Origin: a virus | Strand: one strand, 5' to 3' | Virus record (IMG/VR): IMGVR_UViG_3300005527_000085 | Span: 1-47,410 of that record | DNA: 47,410 bases | Part shown: positions 1 to 7,530 of the stretch, in pieces | Layout of the letters: every line of letters starts with the position of its first letter | Position numbering within the stretch: position 1 is the first letter of the stretch | Translations under genes and position numbers: made by a program | The notes under the pieces: generated by a model | The model's database searches: none | Seen by the model: the letters and a program-made list of their open reading frames with translations, nothing else | What the model was told of the DNA's origin: nothing

Positions 1-1
1 A

Positions 2-67
2 GAAGCAGCTGCCTTCGAGGAAAAGTTGATCCAAGAAGGCGAGCTGTATCTACGCATTGACCTTTAG
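2..67 (+). CDS. C-terminal tail of an unidentified protein (partial)
   Basis: The window opens inside an open frame that ends at TAG 65-67. The last residues read EGELYLRIDL. It converges on the gmd gene with a 4-nt overlap, the tight spacing expected of a real phage gene end. Too little is present to name the product. Confidence 0.5.
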   Translation, partial: EAAAFEEKLIQEGELYLRIDL

Positions 68-1086
68 ACGGTTGCTAGATCGTAGGTGATCATCTCTTTT
101 ACCATGTCTTCAAAGGAGATTCGAGGCTCCCAACCAAGTTCCCGATGCGCCTTGGTGCAGTCACCCAGGAGAGTATCAACTTCAGCCGGACGATAGAACT
201 GAGGGTTGATGGTGATGATCGTCTTATCCAGCTTGGTGCTGTACCCAGTTTCATTGACGCCTTCCCCCCGCCATTCCAAGCCAAGATCCAAGTAGTCAGC
301 GGCAATTTCACAGAATTGCCGAACGCTGTGCTGGATGCCACTTGCAATGACATAGTCTTTGGGCTGTGATTGTTGCAAGATCAGACGCATGGCATCGACA
401 TAGTCTTTGGCATGGCCCCAGTCACGTTTTGCCTCCAGGTTTCCCAGCTCAAGAACAGGAAGTTTACCTCTGATAACAGAAACTAATCCTTTAGTAATTT
501 TCTTAGTGACAAAGTTATCACCACGGATTGGGCTCTCATGATTGAAGAGGATTCCGTTTGCACCAAACATGTCGTAGCTCTCACGGTAATTCACCGTCAG
601 CCAGTAGCCAAAGAGCTTGGCGACACCATAGGGACTCCTGGGATAGAAGCCGGTCTCTTCATTTTGCGGGAACGACTGGACTTTCCCAAACATCTCGGAG
701 GTTGATGCCTGGTAGAACCGTGGATTAGAAGACCCGGCCCGGCATGCCTCCAGGACATTCATGACACCGATGGCATTTGCAGAAGCAGTGCTGACGGGAG
801 ACTTAAAGCTGACGCCAACATGGCTTTGGGCAGCCAAGTTATAGACCTCATCAGGCACAAAGTCCTGGACAACCCTGGTCAAAGATGGCGCATCAGTCAG
901 ATCAGAGTATTCCAGCTGAACATCCCCTGGGATGTCACCACCAAAAACCCATTTCAGCTTGTTGAGATGGTTTGGTTGCGTGTGGTTTCTAACAACACCG
1001 CAGACTTTGTAGCCATTATCGATCAGGTTTCGTGCCAAATAGGCACCATCTTGGCCGGTAATTCCGGTAATTAATGCGCGTTTCAT
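64..1086 (-). CDS. gmd: GDP-mannose 4,6-dehydratase
   Basis: 340 residues, the usual Gmd length. This extended short-chain dehydrogenase converts GDP-D-mannose to GDP-4-keto-6-deoxy-D-mannose, the branch point to GDP-fucose, rhamnose, perosamine and colitose. Visible signatures are the N-terminal nucleotide-binding GITGQDG (residues 7-13), the active-site stretch STSEMFG (about 128-134), the catalytic YGVAK, and the Gmd-typical NHESPIRGDNFVTKKI. It is transcribed away from the ColD-like and glycosyltransferase genes, and a short divergent gap (1087-1135) could hold both promoters. Gmd genes occur in many large cyanophages. The product probably feeds the next gene and a glycan on the virion or host surface. 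No truncation is seen. Confidence 0.95.
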   Translation of the reverse strand: MKRALITGITGQDGAYLARNLIDNGYKVCGVVRNHTQPNHLNKLKWVFGGDIPGDVQLEYSDLTDAPSLTRVVQDFVPDEVYNLAAQSHVGVSFKSPVSTASANAIGVMNVLEACRAGSSNPRFYQASTSEMFGKVQSFPQNEETGFYPRSPYGVAKLFGYWLTVNYRESYDMFGANGILFNHESPIRGDNFVTKKITKGLVSVIRGKLPVLELGNLEAKRDWGHAKDYVDAMRLILQQSQPKDYVIASGIQHSVRQFCEIAADYLDLGLEWRGEGVNETGYSTKLDKTIITINPQFYRPAEVDTLLGDCTKAHRELGWEPRISFEDMVKEMITYDLATV

Positions 1087-1135
1087 TTGCCATATCTGCG
1101 TGGTTAAAGTATAACCATTGAAACGACGTTTGGTT

Positions 1136-2320
1136 ATGACGGCTTACTCGGTGTTTGATTGGCCCCTCCAGAAAAACACCATCGGTTGGAAAGAGCGCCT
1201 GGCGCTGACAAAATTTATTTTGACTTCCGACCGTTTTACTAATGGCCCGGAGTGTCGGCAATTTGAGAACGAGTGGAGTGAATGGCAGGGTGCACCGTAT
1301 TCCTTGTATGTAGCCAACGGTTCTGTCGCCAACTTCCTACTGCTTGATGCAATACATGAGTATTATTTCCCAACCAAAAAACAGCTGACTATCTTTGCCC
1401 CAGCCATTAACTGGGCCACAAACATCTCGACGTTCTGCCAACAGAACCACAATGTGTATTTTTATGACATTGATTACGAGACTTATAGTCCAACGCCTGA
1501 GTCAGTCCATCAGTTATCTCTGAAAGGACTCCAGCCTGATGTTATCTACCTGACACACGTCCTTGGCATCTCCAACGACATGGAGAGGATTAAGGAACTG
1601 TGGCCCCATGCCGCCATTATTGAAGACTGCTGTGAATCACATGGTGCCCGTGATGCCAAAACCGGTGTCAAGGTTGGCAATACAGGCATCGGCTCAACCT
1701 TCTCGTTTTACTTTGGGCATCACATGACCACCATTGAAGGTGGCATGATTTGCGTACAAAACGAAAAACTATATAACCTCTTGCGTGCCAAGCGTTCTCA
1801 TGGTTTGTCGCGTGAAATGCTGCCTGCCTATCGAACCGAAATCCAAGAGAAATATCCGGACATTGACCCTACGTTCCTGTTTCCCACCAAGGGATACAAC
1901 TTCCGTAACGTTGAAACCGGGGCAGTCCTGGGGCGCGTCCAACTTAAAAAGCTAGACAGCTGGAATGAACAACGCAGCAAAAACTATGTGACGTTCCGAA
2001 AAGAAATGATGGGTCGCCCTTGGTTCGACACGCTGCCCGAGCCGACCGGTAACAGTGCCATGACCCTTCCATTCCATTGCACAGATCCCGACATTGCGTT
2101 TGAAATCAAGAAGTTTCTCCAATTGATTGGCATTGAGACCCGTCCGTTCCTGGTGGGCAACCTCCTACGTCAGCCCTTCATGGAGGACTACGAATCGTTG
2201 ATTCCTCTGCCCAATAGCGAGCGGATGCATACCCATTCGTTTTACATCGGCAATAACCACTTCATTAAAGAAGCCGACATCAAAGAACTCTCGAAAGTAA
2301 TGGACCGATGCGGATACTGA
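1136..2320 (+). CDS. DegT/AHBA-type PLP enzyme with His in place of the PLP Lys; ColD-like GDP-4-keto-6-deoxymannose 3-dehydratase
   Basis: About 394 residues from ATG 1136; a TTG at 1118 would add six. The fold is that of the DegT/DnrJ/EryC1/StrS sugar aminotransferases (VANGSVANFLLLDAI near the N-terminus, IIEDCCESHG as the cofactor Asp region, EGGM). Where aminotransferases have SFxxxK, this protein reads FSFYFGHHMTTIEGG, so the first His (residue 195 from this ATG) replaces the lysine. In this superfamily that exchange marks the 3-dehydratases ColD and E1, which deoxygenate C3. ColD uses exactly the product of Gmd, and gmd is the neighbour. I infer a GDP-4-keto-3,6-dideoxymannose branch. 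No ColC epimerase/reductase is visible here. The gene overlaps the glycosyltransferase start by 13 nt. Confidence 0.85.
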   Translation: MTAYSVFDWPLQKNTIGWKERLALTKFILTSDRFTNGPECRQFENEWSEWQGAPYSLYVANGSVANFLLLDAIHEYYFPTKKQLTIFAPAINWATNISTFCQQNHNVYFYDIDYETYSPTPESVHQLSLKGLQPDVIYLTHVLGISNDMERIKELWPHAAIIEDCCESHGARDAKTGVKVGNTGIGSTFSFYFGHHMTTIEGGMICVQNEKLYNLLRAKRSHGLSREMLPAYRTEIQEKYPDIDPTFLFPTKGYNFRNVETGAVLGRVQLKKLDSWNEQRSKNYVTFRKEMMGRPWFDTLPEPTGNSAMTLPFHCTDPDIAFEIKKFLQLIGIETRPFLVGNLLRQPFMEDYESLIPLPNSERMHTHSFYIGNNHFIKEADIKELSKVMDRCGY

Positions 2321-3045
2321 TTTGCAGCATTATTCGCAACAGGGAACCATTCCTGTTTGGATGGAAGGATCAAATCCTTTGCCTCAAGGACGAAAACCCT
2401 GGCATCACATTTGATCTTTCCGTTTTTGAAAACGATTCAGACGACGGCAGTGTTGATTATCTGCAGATGATCGAACCCGAACTAAAGGCTGAACTTAACA
2501 AGGTCTGGATCCAGTGTGTCAAAAAGGACTGGCCTTACTTTGGCTCAGTGCGTGCCGAGGATCGCGTCAAGTATTTAGCTGAGGCACGGAATGAATGCCT
2601 GGAAAAAGCTGAACAAGAAGTTGGACTCAAGCAGTACGACAAAGTTTTATTCATTGAACCTGACATTGACTTTGATCCGGAGGAAATTAGTCAGCTTTTC
2701 TTTACCGATGACGACATTGCATCGCCTTACAGCGTGCATCCCATGAACATCCAAAGTCATCGTTGGATTTATGACAGCTGGGCCACCCGCCTTTCCGTTG
2801 AGGATGATATCTTCAAAGGCCCCAGAATTTATGAGATGCCACCCCGCCTGGATGTAGTGGCAACATTTAATTGTTTTTGTATTTATCGAGGGAAACCTTT
2901 TGCAGAAGGCGCCCGCTTCTCAGGCATTAACCCATGGACAGATTCCTGGGACTGCGACACCACAAACATCTGTTATGAGTTCAGCATGCGTGGGTATGAT
3001 CGCATCGGACTCTACAATATTCTCTTGACCCACCTAGGGAATTAA
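2308..3045 (+). CDS. glycosyltransferase, GT-A-like (CAP59/GT69-type resemblance)
   Basis: 245 residues. The N-terminus RILICSIIRNREPFL, the stretch FENDSDDGSVDYL and a metal-site-like EPDIDFDPEEI (about 117-127) resemble the CAP59-type mannosyltransferase group (GT69). That family assignment is from memory and uncertain. It probably transfers the sugar made by the two preceding genes to a phage or host glycan. It overlaps the ColD-like gene by 13 nt, so the two are very likely cotranslated. There is no signal peptide or membrane segment. Confidence 0.7.
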   Translation: MRILICSIIRNREPFLFGWKDQILCLKDENPGITFDLSVFENDSDDGSVDYLQMIEPELKAELNKVWIQCVKKDWPYFGSVRAEDRVKYLAEARNECLEKAEQEVGLKQYDKVLFIEPDIDFDPEEISQLFFTDDDIASPYSVHPMNIQSHRWIYDSWATRLSVEDDIFKGPRIYEMPPRLDVVATFNCFCIYRGKPFAEGARFSGINPWTDSWDCDTTNICYEFSMRGYDRIGLYNILLTHLGN

Positions 3046-3088
3046 AGTAAACCGCACTGTTCATTCGAGTTCTCCGTATTTGATCTAA

Positions 3089-3295
3089 ATGGAAAAACTG
3101 CCAGACTATATCCAAGCGATAGAAGAGGGCAAAACCCTGGTCGCAAACCACAACAAGCTTTTGGAAAGTTTATTGCTATCGAGGCAAGCCAATGACAACA
3201 ACGTTTATACTGACCAAACAACCAACGGAAGCTCAGATGTCTCTCTCGACTCAAGTCAAGGAATCAGTGGAGCAAGCAATTCACCATCTGCGTGA
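3089..3295 (+). CDS. hypothetical small protein
   Basis: 68 residues. A helical N-terminal half (MEKLPDYIQAIEEGK) is followed by a Ser/Asn/Gly-rich tail. It overlaps the next gene by 58-104 nt depending on that gene's start. Unknown function. It opens the run of small plus-strand genes after the sugar cassette. Confidence 0.5.
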   Translation: MEKLPDYIQAIEEGKTLVANHNKLLESLLLSRQANDNNVYTDQTTNGSSDVSLDSSQGISGASNSPSA

Positions 3296-3458
3296 TGCAC
3301 TGGCGTTTGCATCGCGGTCGGAACATTCGATGACCATCGCAACACTCTCCGATCTTTTGGTTCGTTGCGAAAGTATTGAATCAATGGATGAGATTATGCA
3401 GCGCTTTGGCTCTAAATCAAAGACAGGTAACTTACCTTCACCCCAAGATCTTGGCTAA
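3192..3458 (+). CDS. hypothetical small helical protein
   Basis: 88 residues from this ATG. An ATG at 3237 (MSLSTQVKESVEQ) would reduce the overlap with the upstream gene and may be the true start. The core looks helical (SVEQAIHHLRDALAFA), with a C-terminal Lys/Ser-rich tail. Not recognised. Confidence 0.55.
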   Translation: MTTTFILTKQPTEAQMSLSTQVKESVEQAIHHLRDALAFASRSEHSMTIATLSDLLVRCESIESMDEIMQRFGSKSKTGNLPSPQDLG

Positions 3459-3627
3459 GCCAGAGCGTCATCGTTTAACGGAGGCTGATCGCCTCCAAAA
3501 ATATTTTTGGGATTTAGAAAAATTAATCCCTAATCCGCCTGCGAACTGGGCGGTAAATGCTAAGGAGTGCAAGTGGGCTAAAATACTAAAAGAACGTAAA
3601 GATAATCCTGATGTCTCAGGAGAATAA
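3376..3627 (+). CDS. hypothetical protein, start uncertain
   Basis: 83 residues if started at ATG 3376, which overlaps the upstream gene by 83 nt. The protein-like part begins at KPERHRLTEADRLQKYFWDL, so a TTG at 3451 may be used instead. It is rich in Trp and Lys and overlaps the following DUF5872-type gene by 17 nt. Not recognised. Confidence 0.5.
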   Translation: MNQWMRLCSALALNQRQVTYLHPKILAKPERHRLTEADRLQKYFWDLEKLIPNPPANWAVNAKECKWAKILKERKDNPDVSGE

Positions 3628-3892
3628 ATATACCAAACCAGAGTTGCGCGAACGCATCAAAGATCGCGTAATGTCTGGCTCTCGTGGAGGGAAACCAGGT
3701 CAATGGTCCGGGCGTAAGGCTCAGCTTGTAGCTCAGGAGTATAAAAAAGCTGGTGGCGGATACAAAGGCGGCAAAGGAGAGAAGCAAAAGTCTTTAGAGA
3801 AGTGGGGCCGTGAATCTTGGATGACGAAAGATGAGTATGAAAAAAGGAAACAAGCTAAGTCTGCTGCGCAGAAATACAAAGATTCAAAGTAA
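3611..3892 (+). CDS. DUF5872-like protein, N-terminal half
   Basis: 93 residues. The core YTKPELRERIKDRVMSGSR, GGKPGQWSGRKAQL and AGGGYKGGKGEKQKSL matches what I remember of DUF5872, a basic domain in phages and large eukaryotic viruses. In those proteins this part continues into a Trp-rich segment and a GKQFV region. Here the continuation is encoded by the next gene. The protein is very basic, consistent with nucleic-acid or capsid association, but no function is established. Confidence 0.65.
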   Translation: MSQENKYTKPELRERIKDRVMSGSRGGKPGQWSGRKAQLVAQEYKKAGGGYKGGKGEKQKSLEKWGRESWMTKDEYEKRKQAKSAAQKYKDSK

Positions 3893-4092
3893 TGGATAAA
3901 GCAATTCAAAAGGGATACACCAAGCGATACCTACCAGAGAGCGCCTGGGCCTCCTTATCCCCAGAAGAACGTGCGGAGACAGACCAAAAGAAACGCGCCG
4001 CTAGTCGCGAGGGCAAGCAATTTGTACCGAACACCCAGAAAGCAAAATTAGCTGGTCGTGCAGCCCGGCGTTACAAACAATCAAAGTCATGA
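3892..4092 (+). CDS. DUF5872-like protein, C-terminal half
   Basis: 66 residues. ATG overlaps the upstream stop by 1 nt (TAATG). It carries TKRYLPESAWASLSPEE, KKRAASREGKQFVPNTQK and a basic tail, which form the second half of the DUF5872-type proteins I remember. The domain is therefore split into two translationally linked genes. This could be a natural split or a small indel at the junction. Both halves keep clean ends, which favours a natural split. Confidence 0.6.
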   Translation: MDKAIQKGYTKRYLPESAWASLSPEERAETDQKKRAASREGKQFVPNTQKAKLAGRAARRYKQSKS

Positions 4093-4101
4093 TATCCTGA
4101 C

Positions 4102-4160
4102 AGCGGAGCAATACCGCTCTAGGGGTAATAGTCGAAACCCCTTCCACGTTACGAACGTGG
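4102..4160 (+). ncRNA. structured non-coding stretch of three hairpins (candidate ncRNA or leader)
   Basis: Three consecutive stem-loops fill the gap: AGCGG/CCGCT (4102-4118), AGGGGT/ACCCCT (4121-4142) and CCACGTT/AACGTGG with a 3-nt loop (4144-4160). A terminator-like hairpin follows 34 nt later. No reading frame of note is present on the plus strand. It does not fold as a tRNA and lacks the hammerhead core. It may be a leader of the next gene or a small RNA. Confidence 0.4.
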
Positions 4161-4193
4161 TGCTTACAGCGGTTGAGCGAGAAGGAAGTTATG

Positions 4194-4220
4194 ATCCCGG
4201 TATAACAACCGGGATTTTTT
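4194..4220 (+). terminator. rho-independent terminator-like hairpin
   Basis: A perfect 8-bp stem ATCCCGGT/ACCGGGAT with a 6-nt loop runs into a T6 tract (4215-4220). It probably ends the transcript of the small genes or of the hairpin RNA above. The next start codon lies only a few nt downstream, so it might also attenuate that gene. Confidence 0.8.
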
Positions 4221-4224
4221 GTGC

Positions 4225-4854
4225 GTGGCGTATTTGAATCACAATCTTCCCGATTGGTCTTGCTACATCCGTAATGAGTTTCTCTACAACCACAAGCAGG
4301 GTCACGGCGAAGTAACAAAATGTGACGTGCACTCTGTTGCCAGCATTGAAAAGCGTGTGCCCCTCTTTGAAGCATTCCTTGAGAACGGTGTGAATTGGAC
4401 ACGGCGCCCACTGCATGCCTTCTGCTGGAAGCCTGATGCACCCATCGAACCGCTGGAAGATGTGATGTATTGGGATTGTTTCTCCCCTTATATTGATGTG
4501 CAGAAACGGGCTCGCCTCGCTGGCTTGCAGGCGGAGTTGATCAAACCCAACGGCGAGAAAGCTCTTGGGGCTTACATGTTTACCCTTGACTGGTCATGGG
4601 AGAATAAGGGTACCACCGACTTTAGTTTCTCAGAGACGCCTGAGCATAAATGTGCGCACCTCTTCAAGATGGAGAGCGGTAATTACTACGCGTATCCCAA
4701 TAACCGAATCATCTGGTACGACAATGCCTGGACCTTCAATCGAATCAAGGAGAACCCAGGATATGAGATTGACATGACAGTGTACTCCGTTGAAAACAAA
4801 AGGAAGCTGGAGACCTCAGACCATTACATGTACGAAGTGAAGCATGTAGAATAA
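4225..4854 (+). CDS. conserved phage hypothetical protein
   Basis: About 209 residues from GTG 4225 (MAYLNHNLPDWSCYIR); TTG 4219 is an alternative. Features are an N-terminal LNHNLPDW, a C-terminal-half HKCAHLFKMESGNYYAYPNNRI and a Trp-rich middle. It resembles a hypothetical protein widespread in marine T4-like and other phages (N-terminus MAxLNHNLPxW), though I cannot name a function. There is no Shine-Dalgarno. The start directly follows a terminator hairpin, so translation may depend on read-through or a leader processed at the hairpin. Confidence 0.75.
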   Translation: MAYLNHNLPDWSCYIRNEFLYNHKQGHGEVTKCDVHSVASIEKRVPLFEAFLENGVNWTRRPLHAFCWKPDAPIEPLEDVMYWDCFSPYIDVQKRARLAGLQAELIKPNGEKALGAYMFTLDWSWENKGTTDFSFSETPEHKCAHLFKMESGNYYAYPNNRIIWYDNAWTFNRIKENPGYEIDMTVYSVENKRKLETSDHYMYEVKHVE

Positions 4855-5120
4855 TTGCGTTCCCCCTCTCTTTTCGATGGGGCAGTCAGCCAGTTCTGAG
4901 GTCCGTCGTTGGTTGCGGGTCACCTTCCCTGGTTGAGATAGAGGGCAAGTCCCTGTTACATCCTTGAGGTGTATCACACTTGCTCCATCTATTATCAAGG
5001 GTGCAACAAGGAACGTTGCATTAAACGAAGGATCCCCTCGGCCGCATCGTAAAATGGCGAAACTAGCTTCAGCATAAGCTGCCAAGTCGCTCATCGTAGG
5101 CGGACATCCTTGCCCTTTAA
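4855..5120. other. 266-nt gap before tRNA-Pro, partly structured
   Basis: No convincing plus-strand gene. It contains TGCAAC/GTTGCA and a nested GCGA...TCGC with AGCTT/AAGCT inside it, so an RNA is possible. On the minus strand a frame runs from ATG 5094 to 4816 (92 codons, starting MSDLAAYAEASF). It overlaps the upstream gene end on the opposite strand and lies beside a tRNA, so I do not call it a gene. Confidence 0.4.
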
Positions 5121-5194
5121 CGGGGATTAGCGCAGCTTGGTAGCGCAATTGCTTTGGGAGCAATGGGTCGCAGGTTCAAATCCTGCATCTCCGA
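5121..5194 (+). tRNA. tRNA-Pro(UGG)
   Basis: A full cloverleaf: acceptor CGGGGAT/ATCTCCG (one G-U), D-stem GCGC/GCGC, anticodon stem ATTGC/GCAAT with loop TTTGGGA (anticodon TGG at 5155-5157), and T-arm GCAGG TTCAAAT CCTGC. Discriminator A. CCA is not encoded, as is common in cyanobacterial tRNAs. It may support translation of CCA/CCG-rich late genes. Confidence 0.95.
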
Positions 5195-5242
5195 TTATCG
5201 AGAATCCTAATAAATTGCGTTTATCAAGAATACTGATAAATT
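5195..5242 (+). repeat. two tandem imperfect 22-nt repeats
   Basis: Units 5195-5216 (TTATCGAGAATCCTAATAAA...) and 5221-5242 (TTATCAAGAATACTGATAAA...) differ at four positions and have a 26-nt period. The second unit also forms TTATCA/TGATAA. They lie directly between tRNA-Pro and the HNH gene, a place where an operator, a promoter or an insertion scar is plausible. Confidence 0.55.
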
Positions 5243-5269
5243 ATATGTACGTCTGACAAAAAACTATAC

Positions 5270-5524
5270 GTGGCTTGGGTTGATGCCAAAAAACGTATCG
5301 ATAAAAACCGACAAAAGCTTCTGGAGTACAAGAAGACTTTGGAGTGCAAGCAGTGTGGGTTGGATGATCACCGTGTCCTTGAGTTCCACCACGTAGGTGA
5401 TAAGGATAACAACATCTCAAGCATGGTGAATCATGGCTACGCCTGGAGCAGGGTCGAGCAAGAGATCGAGAAATGCATCCCGCTTTGCTGCAACTGCCAC
5501 AGGCTTGAGCACTGGGTTAGTTAA
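5270..5524 (+). CDS. HNH endonuclease, small free-standing
   Basis: 84 residues from GTG 5270. A zinc-binding ECKQCG (about 25-30), the HNH core LEFHHVGDKDNNIS (about 39-52), and the second pair CCNCHRLEH near the C-terminus give a complete small HNH fold. Such proteins nick or cut DNA and are often homing enzymes. It sits 76 nt after tRNA-Pro and overlaps the convergent kinase-like gene by 4 nt. Function inferred from motif only. Confidence 0.8.
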   Translation: MAWVDAKKRIDKNRQKLLEYKKTLECKQCGLDDHRVLEFHHVGDKDNNISSMVNHGYAWSRVEQEIEKCIPLCCNCHRLEHWVS

Positions 5525-7515
5525 CGTCCAAAGATACCCAATGCACCTAAACGTTGCTTCCAGACATTGGCTGCATTACGAAGAACCCCAGCGCCTTGCG
5601 TCAGGATATTGCCTTCACCTGCAACGGAACCACGGGGAACAATGATTGGTTTACCGCCTTTAATTGCAATACCAGTGTTGGTGTAACGACCTTGTGGATT
5701 GAGGACTGTATTTGTGCGCGTATCAACAAATTCCCCCCTGGGACCAAGGCGTTCAATGGAAGCTAATGGTATTCCGCCAATTGCATCAGCGCTAATTGGT
5801 GCGGTAACAGCATCAACTACCGCCTGTTCTTTGGGTTGCCCAAGAGCATAACCAAGAAGAGCATCTACACCAATAGCAGCTGTTCCTGTTTTTAACATAG
5901 GGATTTTATTGGTTCCTTTAATTGCGGGAGGCACAGCTTTTGCAAGAGGCCTGGATTGACTCATTAAGATATTTCCACTTCTGTTGAAGAAGTTTTCTAC
6001 TTCAGCGTATAACTCAGGAGTTTTTGTTTTCCAGGCTTCATCAATTAAAGCATTACCAAGTTCACTGGTATCACGTGCAACTTCTTTAAGACCTACGGTT
6101 TCTAAACCGTAGACAATATTTCTAAGACGATTTTGCAGATGCTCTTCATTAAATGCGTCATACTCACGAGCCAAGCCCGAGTCTACTTGTACTGCTTTTT
6201 TAGTTGCATCATTTAATAAAATGTTTTCAAAGTGACTGTCCCTATTTTCAACACCACCTCGATATAAACCTTCGTTTAATTTAAATTTTTCCAGCTCTAA
6301 AAACTGCTGTTCTTCGGGAGATAGATCTTTGAATTTGCGATGAGGTACAGCTTCTGTCCGCACGATTGCACGATAAGCCTCTCCTTCGGGATCAGAACTG
6401 CCTAAGTGAGAAAGTGGTTTACCTGTTGGCTGAAGAGTAGCGGCATGAACCTGAGGGCCAAGGCCAAGCTCCGCCGTCCGCAAAGCCATTTCAATTTCAT
6501 TTTCTAGGAATCGTTTGCTTTGACCTTCTTGTACTTTAAATGCCTTTCCGCTGCGTTCAGGCACCATTACAGCGCCAAAAGCACCACCACCAACAACAGG
6601 AGTACGTCTGTTATCAACAAGCCAGCGACTTTGTTTTTCAGAAAGAACACCAGGAGCAATTGATTCCCCTGGAAGCGAACCAAAGAATTTAAGTTGTTTT
6701 TTTGCTTCTATAAATTCAGGTGTTTCTACTACATCGAGCATGTAGTCAGGAACTTTATTTCTATTTGGCACAACAACGTCAGCTGCCATGCGCCCAAGTT
6801 CTTTAATACCAGAACCAGCACCTTTTAGTTCTTTGCCGACTTCATTTAGTAGTTGCTGGAAAACATTGGGATTATTTTCTGCAGCAGAGATTGCTTTTTG
6901 TTGATTAAGCGCGGCTTCTACTTGAGAAGTCCGCATGTTATCAAAGGGACTCCCTGGCTGCGAACCGCTATAAACATTTAGGTTTCTGGGTTCTGGTTTA
7001 ATTCCTGCAATACGCCCTGGTTGAAGAGCGCCTTGTTTCATTGCGTCCCACTCTATGGCTTTATCGCGAACGCTCATTAAGCGATCAAAAACAGATCCTT
7101 CTGGTTCACCTGCATCAATGCGCCGTTTCCATTCTTTCTCCGCTGCCTGACGCCCAGGTTCAAATGGATTAGTTCCCTCGAGGTTTAGCTGGTTTGTATT
7201 AAGAGAAGAAGGAACTACAGGTTGTTGTCGTTGGTTTATTACATCTTCAAACGCTTTGAGACGGTTAATATCTTGTATTGCAATAATTTCAGAAGGGCTA
7301 GGCAGTCCTACTTGACCGCGTGACTGGAGTTCCGAAATTGCAGGGTAATCTTCCGCAGGCGCAAAAGGTGTTTTTTCCAACTCCTTGGCACCTTCTTGGA
7401 TACGTTTAATTGCTTCTTCATCAAGAAGCGGAACACTTACACCTGTGTAGCGGAAACGATCTGATACGAGTCCCGGATCAGAACCCCAAATTGCACGTGT
7501 TTCAAAGCCAGCCAT
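5521..7515 (-). CDS. large phage protein with an embedded protein-kinase-like domain
   Basis: 664 residues, good Shine-Dalgarno (AGGAG) 8 nt before ATG. Residues 309-450 carry a kinase order of motifs: Gly-rich loop GGGAFGAV (309-316), AFKV with Lys327, an acidic helix ENEIEMA with Glu340/342, the catalytic-loop equivalent NRDSHFENIL with Asp426 and Asn431, and VDSG with Asp445 in place of DFG. All core residues are present, so an active kinase or phosphotransferase is possible. The N-terminal 300 residues are polar and unknown. The C-terminal third has a hydrophobic Gly/Ala stretch (about 543-585). It probably belongs to the virion block and could be injected. Which substrate it would modify is unknown. 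Confidence 0.65.
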   Translation of the reverse strand: MAGFETRAIWGSDPGLVSDRFRYTGVSVPLLDEEAIKRIQEGAKELEKTPFAPAEDYPAISELQSRGQVGLPSPSEIIAIQDINRLKAFEDVINQRQQPVVPSSLNTNQLNLEGTNPFEPGRQAAEKEWKRRIDAGEPEGSVFDRLMSVRDKAIEWDAMKQGALQPGRIAGIKPEPRNLNVYSGSQPGSPFDNMRTSQVEAALNQQKAISAAENNPNVFQQLLNEVGKELKGAGSGIKELGRMAADVVVPNRNKVPDYMLDVVETPEFIEAKKQLKFFGSLPGESIAPGVLSEKQSRWLVDNRRTPVVGGGAFGAVMVPERSGKAFKVQEGQSKRFLENEIEMALRTAELGLGPQVHAATLQPTGKPLSHLGSSDPEGEAYRAIVRTEAVPHRKFKDLSPEEQQFLELEKFKLNEGLYRGGVENRDSHFENILLNDATKKAVQVDSGLAREYDAFNEEHLQNRLRNIVYGLETVGLKEVARDTSELGNALIDEAWKTKTPELYAEVENFFNRSGNILMSQSRPLAKAVPPAIKGTNKIPMLKTGTAAIGVDALLGYALGQPKEQAVVDAVTAPISADAIGGIPLASIERLGPRGEFVDTRTNTVLNPQGRYTNTGIAIKGGKPIIVPRGSVAGEGNILTQGAGVLRNAANVWKQRLGALGIFGR

Positions 7516-7530
7516 TTATTTACTCCTTAA

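Noticed and set aside
4102-4142. Hammerhead ribozyme resemblance (CTGA ... GAAAC)
   Set aside because: The core reads CTGACAG instead of CTGANGA and the stems do not fit the hammerhead layout.
4816-5094. Minus-strand frame of about 92 codons in the gap before tRNA-Pro
   Set aside because: It overlaps the end of the upstream plus-strand gene and lies beside the tRNA on the wrong strand; no ribosome site and no family resemblance. Mentioned with the gap only.
4940-5095. Possible tmRNA (short frame ending KLASA then stop)
   Set aside because: No tRNA-like half, no paired mature ends and the tag does not end in the usual Ala-Ala; chance reading is more likely.
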